Assembly (NCBI GenBank): GCA_030592605.1
Contig: JAUVIT010000010.1
Location: 1 to 13,739, forward strand
DNA from: Bacteroidota bacterium
GTDB taxonomy: Bacteria > Bacteroidota > Bacteroidia > Bacteroidales > GCA-2748055
Reading direction: 5' to 3'
Length of the DNA: 13,739 bases
The translations under genes were made by a program, and so were the position numbers. The notes under the pieces were generated by a model, which made no database searches, was not told the origin of the DNA, and saw only the letters and a program-made list of their open reading frames with translations. Below, piece by piece: positions 7,244 to 13,739 of the stretch (position 1 is the first letter of the stretch; each line of letters opens with the position of its first letter).

Positions 7244-10003
7244 CTACTCGATTGAATAATTGTAAAGAAAATTGTTCTCACTTCCCACAATCAAATTGAA
7301 TCTACTCTCTGAACCTTTAAAATACCCGATGCTGAATCTGGTGGATCCCTTCAACGGAAACCCTTCGTAAAGGGAGCCATCTGAATTGACCAGGTATATT
7401 CTGTTCCTGGAGCGGTCGGTGATTCCAATTTTTATATCTGAAGCCGAAAATTTATAAATATCAGGCCTGTCACTGATTCGCTCCTTCACCTTGAAACTGA
7501 ACAAACGTTTGCCATCCTGCTTGACAATATCCAGGTCATCACCATCCACAAATATATACTCGGGGATTCCATCCCTGTTCATATCCTCCATGGAGAAAAA
7601 GTGATCCGGAGACATCTCTCTGGATAATAAGTTTGAGACAGATCCGTCCAGATAGACGGCTCTCACACTCCCCGAAGTATCCGTAGAAATCCACCTGGGC
7701 CGCTCCTCCCTGATATTCATGTCGAGTATGAGCGGATTTTGAGGTGACAGAACCACTCGCTCTTTCAGCCTGATCCTTTCCTTGCCCCTGCGATCAAGAA
7801 AATAGGCCCTGTTCTGATCAACAGCAACGATATAATCCTTATCGCTGACTCTGAAATGCTGAATTTCTTCTGTAACCATCGATTCTGTTTTCCCAAATTT
7901 CCAGCCGGTAATCATATTCCCCTCAATATCATACAGATAGATCTTTCGATCCGCTGTAGCTACAAAGAGGCGATAATGCCGGCTCTTATCATAGTCAAAA
8001 ACTGCAAGGGGATTGGTTGCATCGGATCTGAGAGAAATAGGGTAACGCTCCACATAATTCCCGTTCCTGTCTATTAAATGAATCTTCTTTGCTGTATTGA
8101 AGAGGTACTGAAGCTTGCCGTTCCTGTAAAAATCAACCTGGTGTACAGCTCCCAATATGGGACCATCAACCGGCTGTTTCCATAGAACCCTTCCGGTACC
8201 ATTGATCAAATAAACTTTATTGGCCAGATCCTGGACAAAAATCTCCTTCTCCGAAGTGTTATGGTTTACAACCAGGGCAGGCTTGACCACTACAGCCGTA
8301 TCCATCAGGCTCTCCCAAACAGTAAGGGCCTTGGCCTTGATCTGTAGCGTATATTTGCAGGAGATGCTTTGATAAATTAGATCACCTTCGTTGCTATACT
8401 GTACCACCACCCCGGGGATCCTTCGAAAAAAGAGTTCCATCCTTTCCAGATAAGCTGCCATCTTTTCATTTAACATCTCTTTTCTATAGTCCAAAAAAGC
8501 AAATGGCCTGAAGAAGAGGGTTACATTGCTACGGTTGGAAAGGTGGGCTGAGATCTCCTTATAAACAGGATCGCTGACAAATGTCTTATGAAGCACATTC
8601 TGGTAGATTACCCTGGAAAGGGCATCCACAGAGGGTCCAAAAATCAGGTAATTTTCATAAACAGTAAAGTACTTATTGAACAGGCGACCAGTTGCCATTC
8701 CTTTGAAATACTGGTCGGGGAGGCTGTAAATATTAAAGCTTGTCTGATTATCCAGCTGATATACATGTCGCAGTGACCGCATATCAAAAGCGTTTACCCG
8801 GAGGTAGGTCTCAAGCCATCGCATCACTACTTCTATCGTTTCACTGCGACTCCTGGTCTCAATAACAAACAACTCATCAGCTGGTCCCTTTGTCACTCCT
8901 TCAATGGCATACCAGGCCATTTCGTCACCCAATATAGTGGTCAGGTCTTCCAGTGGATCAATTCCATACAGCTGCTTAATTCGTTCTGTTTCAGCTTCTA
9001 TCTCCGCACCTAAGCCTAATCCATTCAAATAAGAGATCAGCTGCTGCTTAAATTTTACCCTGTCGCCTATGCCAAGATGTAAAAAATAGCTTGTCCCGGA
9101 AGGCAACATTTCATGCAACTCCATCTTCACCGGAGATTGTTCCCTGAAGGCTCCCAGAAATAAGGGAAGATCAGGATCGGCAAGTGTCATTCCATTCAGA
9201 GTCATTGATTCCTGCTTTATATCCAGATCCAGTTCTCCCCAGGATGAAAGCTTTGACAAACCGCCTAGTAAGCCCCATGCTGACTCTTTGATAAAAGGGT
9301 GTAAAAGATCAGGAAGCCTGCTATAGTTAAGATAGAAGTTCGCATGTACATACCTGCCTTCTGTCTCCCTCACTTTTTGAAGTCCGGCTAAAGAAGCAAG
9401 GTTAGTTTCGGAATGAATGGTTCTGATGGATTCCTCCACAAGCATGGACGAGGAGCTGATCAGGCACAATCCGTCCAGACATACAAAAGTGAACTTTCCA
9501 GGCACAAATCCAGGTCCGCCCGATACATCATACACCACTTCTGTTTCATATTTTCGCTCATTGATCATGGCCCTTTTCTCCAGCAAGTTCAGCATCAAAT
9601 GTTCGAAGTCATGATCGCTGTGAGCAGAAGAATACTCCAGGTAAAAAAGCGGGACAAGCTGATCTTTGCCCACCTTGTGCAGCGAGAGATTCAATCCCTC
9701 TTCTAGTAAGAGATCATTCAGGGGCTCAGATGAACGAATCTGACCAAGTGCTACATTCAATATGGAATCCAGTTCACCCCTCTCGATAATGTTCACAAAA
9801 TCGATCCAGATCCTGCTTTCTGGCAAAAATGATTCTGTCAGGTACTTAAAATCAATATCCTCCGCGAAAAGGATGGCATCTTCCGGAATAGCTCCCTGGA
9901 TCTCAACTGCTTCAATTTTGTCAAACTTCTTGAGCAGGAATAGTGTGATAAGTCCCAAACAAACTACTGCAAATAGGCCACCGTATATAATGCGTTTTGC
10001 CAT
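7244..10003 (-). CDS. Membrane-anchored DUF3352-like protein with C-terminal seven-bladed beta-propeller
   Basis: A 919-residue protein with one N-terminal transmembrane helix (about 4-24) followed by KK, so probably anchored in the inner membrane with the bulk in the periplasm. Residues about 35-560 resemble DUF3352-type proteins of unknown function (IPEDAILFAEDID near the start; LEDLTTILGDEMAWYAIEG at 351-369). From about 575 a propeller begins: strand-turn units (NKVYLINGTG, KKIHLIDRNG, RKIYLYDIEG, NRAYFLDRRG, RAVYLDG, DDLDIVKQDG, NRIYLVNSDG) place their turn glycines at 604, 648, 695, 740, 787, 831 and 876, spaced 44-47 residues, and an eighth strand (NFLYNYSIE) ends the protein. One blade has an FG-GAP-like DMNRDGIPE loop (808-816). 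It is the first gene of the operon, with AGGAG four bases before the ATG. Substrate or partner unknown. The DUF3352 assignment is tentative; the propeller is well supported by the repeat. Confidence 0.72.
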   Translation of the reverse strand: MAKRIIYGGLFAVVCLGLITLFLLKKFDKIEAVEIQGAIPEDAILFAEDIDFKYLTESFLPESRIWIDFVNIIERGELDSILNVALGQIRSSEPLNDLLLEEGLNLSLHKVGKDQLVPLFYLEYSSAHSDHDFEHLMLNLLEKRAMINERKYETEVVYDVSGGPGFVPGKFTFVCLDGLCLISSSSMLVEESIRTIHSETNLASLAGLQKVRETEGRYVHANFYLNYSRLPDLLHPFIKESAWGLLGGLSKLSSWGELDLDIKQESMTLNGMTLADPDLPLFLGAFREQSPVKMELHEMLPSGTSYFLHLGIGDRVKFKQQLISYLNGLGLGAEIEAETERIKQLYGIDPLEDLTTILGDEMAWYAIEGVTKGPADELFVIETRSRSETIEVVMRWLETYLRVNAFDMRSLRHVYQLDNQTSFNIYSLPDQYFKGMATGRLFNKYFTVYENYLIFGPSVDALSRVIYQNVLHKTFVSDPVYKEISAHLSNRSNVTLFFRPFAFLDYRKEMLNEKMAAYLERMELFFRRIPGVVVQYSNEGDLIYQSISCKYTLQIKAKALTVWESLMDTAVVVKPALVVNHNTSEKEIFVQDLANKVYLINGTGRVLWKQPVDGPILGAVHQVDFYRNGKLQYLFNTAKKIHLIDRNGNYVERYPISLRSDATNPLAVFDYDKSRHYRLFVATADRKIYLYDIEGNMITGWKFGKTESMVTEEIQHFRVSDKDYIVAVDQNRAYFLDRRGKERIRLKERVVLSPQNPLILDMNIREERPRWISTDTSGSVRAVYLDGSVSNLLSREMSPDHFFSMEDMNRDGIPEYIFVDGDDLDIVKQDGKRLFSFKVKERISDRPDIYKFSASDIKIGITDRSRNRIYLVNSDGSLYEGFPLKGSTRFSIGYFKGSESRFNLIVGSENNFLYNYSIE

Positions 10004-10007
10004 TCAA

Positions 10008-10028
10008 CTCCTGTTTGAACCAAAAATA
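10008..10028 (-). promoter_or_regulatory. Candidate -7 box and ribosome binding site for the three-gene minus-strand operon
   Basis: On the minus strand TATTTTTG (10028-10021) matches the Bacteroidota -7 consensus TAnnTTTG exactly, and AGGAG (10012-10008) lies four bases before the ATG at 10003. I see no clean -33 TTTG box at the usual distance, and the implied leader is very short. The plus strand of the same gap must start the TonB receptor; TAGTTTTTG near 10091-10099 resembles the same box with one extra T. Confidence 0.3.
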
Positions 10029-10115
10029 TGAATTTCATGGGCTGGATCACGGGAAATTTACCAACACTGAAGATTGGTATAGTTTTTGTTATAATAATGC
10101 GTATTTTCTCCTTGC

Positions 10116-12506
10116 ATGGCATATCGTATTCTTTTCATACTAAGTATATTAGCTTCAACATCGGTATTGAAAGGTCAGCAAGTACAGGTAAGAAACCAGT
10201 CTGACCATACTCCCATTGAAAGTGTGGCTGTATTTAATATGTCCAGGGATAAGGCTGCCATTACAGACTCTCTGGGCATGATAAATGTATCCATATTCCA
10301 GGGCAACGATACCATTATCTTTCAGCATCCGGCTTATATGTCAAAGGAATTCTGCAGGTCAGATCTGAGCGATCAGAAAGAAGTCTTTCTACAGAGAAAA
10401 AGGATCCTGATTGATGAATATGTTATATCTGCTTCTAAATACAGGGAGAGCAGCATGATCATTCCCTATATGGTGGATGTATTGGAAGACAATGTATTGA
10501 TGGAGTCAACAGGATTCTCAGCAGCCGATATTCTGGAAGAGACAGGAAATATACTGGTTCAGAGAACCCAGGGAGGAGGAGGCAGTCCCATCCTGCGGGG
10601 ATTTGAAGCCAATAAGATTCTGCTTGTGGTAGACGGGGTAAGGTTAAACAATGCCATTTACAGGAACGGGCATCTTCAAAACTCAATCACCATCGATAAC
10701 TCAATTCTTGAACGGACCGAGGTTATTTTCGGACCCACATCCATTATGTATGGAAGTGATGCCCTTGGGGGAGTGGTCCACTACTATACGAAGGATCCTC
10801 AGTTGGGCGTTGACAGCACCACGCTGTTTGATGCTCAGGCCTATATGCAATATGCTTCGGCCATGAATGGCATTACAGGTCATCTCGATTTTACAGTAGG
10901 AAAAAAAAGATGGGCCTCACTTACCAGTATTACTTACAAGGAGTTGGGCGACATCAGGATGGGCAGCTGGAGGGATCCAACCCTGGGTAGCTGGGGTGAG
11001 TTGATGCACTATGTAGACCAGGTAGATGGTGTGGATTCAACCCTGATCAATGATAATCCACTAATTCAGCTTAATACAGGCTACAGCCAGATGGATATCC
11101 TGCAGAAAATCAGGTACACACCTTCACAGTATGTGGACTGGATTCTGAATATGCAGTACTCCACCTCATCGGATATTGACCGCTTTGATAAATTAAATGA
11201 TTACAGCGGAGATAAGCTGAAATACGCTCAATACTACTACGGTCCCCAGAACAGGTTACTTGTTTCTTTGAAAAATGTGTTGAAGAAAGTCAACCCGGTG
11301 TTTACCAATATGACTACCCTGGTGGCATATCAAAGCATTGATGAGGATCGTTATTCACGCAAATTCAGGAATGAAGAGTTGCTCACACAGCAGGAAGATG
11401 TCATGGTATTCAGTCTGAACCTTGATCTGGTAAAGATCTGGGGAGCCAAGCATAAATTGCACTATGGTGCCGAGCTAGACTACAACCTGGTGGAATCGGA
11501 AGCCTGGTATGAGAACATCCAGACTGGTGAGTGGCAAGCAGCACAAACCCGCTACCCTGAGGGAGGGAGCCAGACCTGGAGTGCATCGGCTTATACCAGC
11601 TATAAATGGATCATGAATGAAAAACTGGTGCTGAACCTGGGGGCCAGGTACAACTATGGAACCCTGTACTCATCCTTTGACAATCCAATGCTCCCCTACG
11701 ACGATATCAGTATGAAACATGGATCTCTATCAGGAAGTATGGGTCTGGTTTACTCTCCATCGGACCGATGGCATTTGAACGCCATTCTTTCTTCCGGTTT
11801 TAGAAATCCTAATGTGGACGACTACGGCAAAGTGAGGGCCAAGGAGGATTATGTGACGGTTCCCAACCCCGATCTCTCTCCCGAGTATACCTACAATGCA
11901 GAAATAGGAATCAACAGATTTATAGAAGATTATATGAAGATCCAACTGGTGGGCTTCTATACCTATCTGGACAATGCCATAGTCAGGACCGGCTATCAAC
12001 TAAATGGAGAGGATTCCCTGTATTATGATGGTGATCAATATAGGATTACAGCCAATTACAACGCAGGAGAAGCCTATATATATGGAGCCTCCATGGACAT
12101 AACTACCAATCTGAATAAAAATATTAGCCTGAGCGGCTCCATTAACTATACTAAGGGACACAATCTGAGCGATGATGTTCCTCTGGGACATATCCCTCCC
12201 CTGTTCGGCAGAACTTCTCTCACCTATAGGAAGAGTAGGTTTTTCCTGGATACCTATTTTGTGTACCAGGGATGGAAATATACAGAAGATTTTTCGCCTT
12301 TCGGAGAGGACAATGAAGGGGAAGCCATGGAATATGGGTTCCCTTCATGGTGGACCGCCAATATCAAAGTAGGTTTTGGAGCATGGAAATATCTTGATTT
12401 TATGCTGGCTGTAGAAAACCTGTTCGACCAGTTTTATAAGTCCTATGCTTCAGGAATAAGCGCTCCGGGTCGTAACTTCATTGTCACAGCCAGGTTTAGC
12501 CTCTAA
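10116..12506 (+). CDS. TonB-dependent outer-membrane receptor
   Basis: A 796-residue receptor for TonB/ExbB/ExbD-energised uptake. Order: signal peptide (1-20, cut near LKGQ); a carboxypeptidase-regulatory-like beta-sandwich (about 22-97); a possible TonB box in DEYVISASK (100-108); the plug domain (about 110-228) with QRTQGGGGSPILRGFEANK (149-167), VVDGVRLNNA (171-180) and IFGPTSIMYGSDALGGVVHY (204-223); and a 22-strand-type barrel ending with AVENLFDQFYKSY (765-777) and the C-terminal aromatic strand NFIVTARFSL. The plug is most like the hemoglobin/transferrin/heme receptor branch (HmuR-like), and FRNP (562-565) and NPDL (584-587) correspond to the FRAP and NPNL boxes of that branch. However, no histidine lies between them, where heme receptors usually have one, so heme as substrate is doubtful. 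No SusD-like partner follows, so it is not a SusCD pair. The gene is complete and divergent from the propeller operon. Confidence 0.9.
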   Translation: MAYRILFILSILASTSVLKGQQVQVRNQSDHTPIESVAVFNMSRDKAAITDSLGMINVSIFQGNDTIIFQHPAYMSKEFCRSDLSDQKEVFLQRKRILIDEYVISASKYRESSMIIPYMVDVLEDNVLMESTGFSAADILEETGNILVQRTQGGGGSPILRGFEANKILLVVDGVRLNNAIYRNGHLQNSITIDNSILERTEVIFGPTSIMYGSDALGGVVHYYTKDPQLGVDSTTLFDAQAYMQYASAMNGITGHLDFTVGKKRWASLTSITYKELGDIRMGSWRDPTLGSWGELMHYVDQVDGVDSTLINDNPLIQLNTGYSQMDILQKIRYTPSQYVDWILNMQYSTSSDIDRFDKLNDYSGDKLKYAQYYYGPQNRLLVSLKNVLKKVNPVFTNMTTLVAYQSIDEDRYSRKFRNEELLTQQEDVMVFSLNLDLVKIWGAKHKLHYGAELDYNLVESEAWYENIQTGEWQAAQTRYPEGGSQTWSASAYTSYKWIMNEKLVLNLGARYNYGTLYSSFDNPMLPYDDISMKHGSLSGSMGLVYSPSDRWHLNAILSSGFRNPNVDDYGKVRAKEDYVTVPNPDLSPEYTYNAEIGINRFIEDYMKIQLVGFYTYLDNAIVRTGYQLNGEDSLYYDGDQYRITANYNAGEAYIYGASMDITTNLNKNISLSGSINYTKGHNLSDDVPLGHIPPLFGRTSLTYRKSRFFLDTYFVYQGWKYTEDFSPFGEDNEGEAMEYGFPSWWTANIKVGFGAWKYLDFMLAVENLFDQFYKSYASGISAPGRNFIVTARFSL

Positions 12507-12545
12507 AACATTGCGCTACTCCTCCACTTTAATTACTTTCATACC

Positions 12546-13223
12546 ATGCAGAAAATCGACCCAGTTATTGAAGCCGGGTGGAAATCGGTCCTGATGGATC
12601 AGTTCCAATCCTCCTATTTCAGAACACTCAAAGAGTTCCTGGAGGAGGAGAAGAAGAAGCACACCCTATACCCTCCGGGCAAGCTCATTTTTAATGCTTT
12701 TCAACGCACCCCTTTTGACCGGGTTAAGGTGGTGATCCTGGGGCAGGATCCCTACCATGGCAAAGGCCAGGCCCATGGATTGTGTTTCTCCGTCCCCCAG
12801 GGCATTCCCAAACCTCCCTCTCTGGTCAATATTTTCAAAGAGCTGCATTCGGACCTGGGCATACCCATACCGGAACACGGCAACCTGGAAAAATGGGCCG
12901 ACCAGGGGGTCTTGCTGATCAATGCAACCCTGACCGTACGTGACAGCCAGGCAGGGTCTCACCAGAAACGTGGTTGGGAAACCTTTACCAACCGTGTTAT
13001 TAAAGTCGTTTCACAAGAAAAAAGCGGGGTGGTCTTTCTGCTTTGGGGTCGCTTTGCACAGGCCAAGGAGTCCCTTATCGACAATGGTAAACACCTGATC
13101 CTGAAATCGGCTCACCCATCTCCACTCTCCGCCTACAATGGATTCTTCGGCTGCCGGCACTTCTCAAAGACCAATGACTACCTAAAAAAACAGGAGGAAA
13201 CCGGGATTGACTGGACACTGTAG
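12546..13223 (+). CDS. ung: Uracil-DNA glycosylase, family 1
   Basis: A 225-residue enzyme that removes uracil from DNA, arising from cytosine deamination or dUTP incorporation, as the first step of base excision repair in the cytoplasm. The family-1 active site is complete: water-activating GQDPYHG (66-72, Asp68), uracil-stacking Phe81 in GLCFSVP, uracil-specificity Asn126 in LLINATLTV, and the minor-groove/catalytic loop [21 protein letters not shown] with His190. Length matches the family (about 220-230). The start ATG at 12546 is followed by family-like [16 protein letters not shown]. It begins 39 bp after the TonB receptor stop, so read-through from that gene is possible, though no functional link is expected. 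A strong hairpin terminator follows 72 bp downstream. It has an ordinary housekeeping sequence with no missing residue. Confidence 0.97.
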   Translation: MQKIDPVIEAGWKSVLMDQFQSSYFRTLKEFLEEEKKKHTLYPPGKLIFNAFQRTPFDRVKVVILGQDPYHGKGQAHGLCFSVPQGIPKPPSLVNIFKELHSDLGIPIPEHGNLEKWADQGVLLINATLTVRDSQAGSHQKRGWETFTNRVIKVVSQEKSGVVFLLWGRFAQAKESLIDNGKHLILKSAHPSPLSAYNGFFGCRHFSKTNDYLKKQEETGIDWTL

Positions 13224-13295
13224 CTCTTTTGGCACGCTATTTGTTTTATACTAAGCGACAGTTCATCCATCATATCCCTGACAATACAGGGCCAG

Positions 13296-13328
13296 GTCCG
13301 CCTCCACAGGCGGACTTTTATTTTTTTA
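13296..13328 (+). terminator. Rho-independent terminator downstream of ung
   Basis: A GC-rich perfect stem GTCCGCCT / AGGCGGAC (13296-13303 with 13308-13315), loop CCAC, is followed by TTTTATTTTTTT. It is a typical intrinsic terminator for the + strand ung transcript. The remaining gap to 13457 shows no gene or strong structure. Confidence 0.88.
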
Positions 13329-13457
13329 TACCCCAGGTACAGCATTCCACAATACTATATCTCCAGGATATAAAAGGATGGGAATGGCAGCTACCAGGAG
13401 TGATAAAAACTGGGTGTTGGTGAACCTAATGTATAAATGAGGTTATTTCTGTAATAT

Positions 13458-13739
13458 CTAGTTTATGATTACCTCATCGCAAAAGATCCATGCTGGATTT
13501 CCTGACGCATGGTGCCAGGCTGGTGCTACTTTCATACTCCTTGCATAGACTTTGATGTACCTGGCCTGAACGGGTGTGAACTGGAAATCATAGTACTCAA
13601 TATCATTAACTTTGTCCCCGGGCTTAAGGGGGTAGGCCGTTTCCCTTGATTCAATTTTATGAAAATTATTATTGTCTTCGGAATAATAGATTTCAAGCTG
13701 TTCAGGAAAGAAAACAACATGGTTAGTAACTTTCAGGAA
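13458..13739 (-). CDS. C-terminal fragment of a discoidin/F5-8C-type surface hydrolase, possibly GH20 beta-N-acetylhexosaminidase
   Basis: Partial gene cut by the right edge. Reading the minus strand from 13739, the frame is open for 93 codons and ends with TAG at 13460-13458. The translation has the end of a galactose-binding-like beta-sandwich: strand LEIYYSEDNNNFHKI (15-29), then ARYIKVYARSMKVAPAWH (59-76), then the closing ASGNPAWIFCDEVIIN (78-93). The pattern 'ARYIKV..., PxWHxxxGxPAWIFxDEI' at the extreme C-terminus is common in Bacteroidota glycoside hydrolases with a terminal F5/8 type C-like module, most often GH20 hexosaminidases. The catalytic part is outside the window, so the enzyme family is an inference. 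Internal ATGs are irrelevant because the true start lies beyond the edge. Its orientation is convergent to ung, separated by the ung terminator. Confidence 0.68.
   Translation of the reverse strand, partial: FLKVTNHVVFFPEQLEIYYSEDNNNFHKIESRETAYPLKPGDKVNDIEYYDFQFTPVQARYIKVYARSMKVAPAWHHASGNPAWIFCDEVIIN

Noticed and set aside
10116..12506. SusC-type receptor of a polysaccharide utilisation locus.
   Set aside because: It is shorter than SusC proteins (about 1000 residues), the plug resembles the heme/hemoglobin receptor branch, and no SusD gene follows; ung is next.
13276..13292. Small hairpin CCCTG-ACAATA-CAGGG upstream of the ung terminator.
   Set aside because: A 5 bp stem without a T-tract; the adjacent 8 bp GC-rich stem with a T-run is the terminator.
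1..13739. CRISPR array, prophage, integrase, insertion sequence, tRNA or rRNA.
   Set aside because: No regularly spaced direct repeats, transposase or integrase motifs, or structural RNA sequence were seen on either strand.

Overview
The window looks like chromosomal DNA of a member of the Bacteroidota, probably Bacteroidales or Marinilabiliales. Evidence is the gldM-gldN pair of the type IX secretion system (T9SS), a DUF5723-type outer-membrane protein, a plug-and-barrel TonB receptor with a carboxypeptidase-regulatory-like N-terminus, a lipoprotein with an acid/lysine-flanked lipobox, and mostly weak Shine-Dalgarno sequences. Everything readable is host-like. I see no rRNA, tRNA, CRISPR array, transposase, integrase or phage gene.

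Layout, left to right. Bases 1-1144 (+) hold the end of gldM and all of gldN, closed by a strong, probably bidirectional, hairpin terminator at 1164-1196. Bases 1197-1429 have no gene but carry two long inverted repeats, possibly an interspersed palindromic element. A mannose-1-phosphate guanylyltransferase (manC, 2524-1430, -) is transcribed toward that terminator. A 120-130 bp AT-rich gap separates it from the divergent mlaE-mlaF pair (2654-4140, +), the permease and ATPase of an MCE-type lipid transporter, whose genes overlap by ATGA. Convergent to mlaF, with only a 12 bp gap, is a tight three-gene minus-strand operon (10003-4153): a large membrane-anchored DUF3352-like/beta-propeller protein, a 545-residue lipoprotein, and a DUF5723 outer-membrane beta-barrel. 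A second divergent gap (10004-10115) separates this operon from a TonB-dependent receptor (10116-12506, +), followed by uracil-DNA glycosylase ung (12546-13223, +) and a clear rho-independent terminator at 13296-13328. The right edge cuts a minus-strand gene (13739-13458) whose C-terminus looks like the discoidin/F5-8C-type tail of a Bacteroidota glycoside hydrolase, most like GH20 hexosaminidases.

The common theme is the cell envelope: protein secretion and gliding (gldMN), sugar-nucleotide supply for surface glycans (manC), lipid trafficking (mlaEF), outer-membrane uptake (TonB receptor) and an uncharacterised envelope operon. The best candidate for an undescribed system is that three-gene operon, which places an inner-membrane propeller protein, a lipoprotein and an outer-membrane barrel in one transcription unit. 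This is an inference from architecture and linkage; no function can be read from the sequence.
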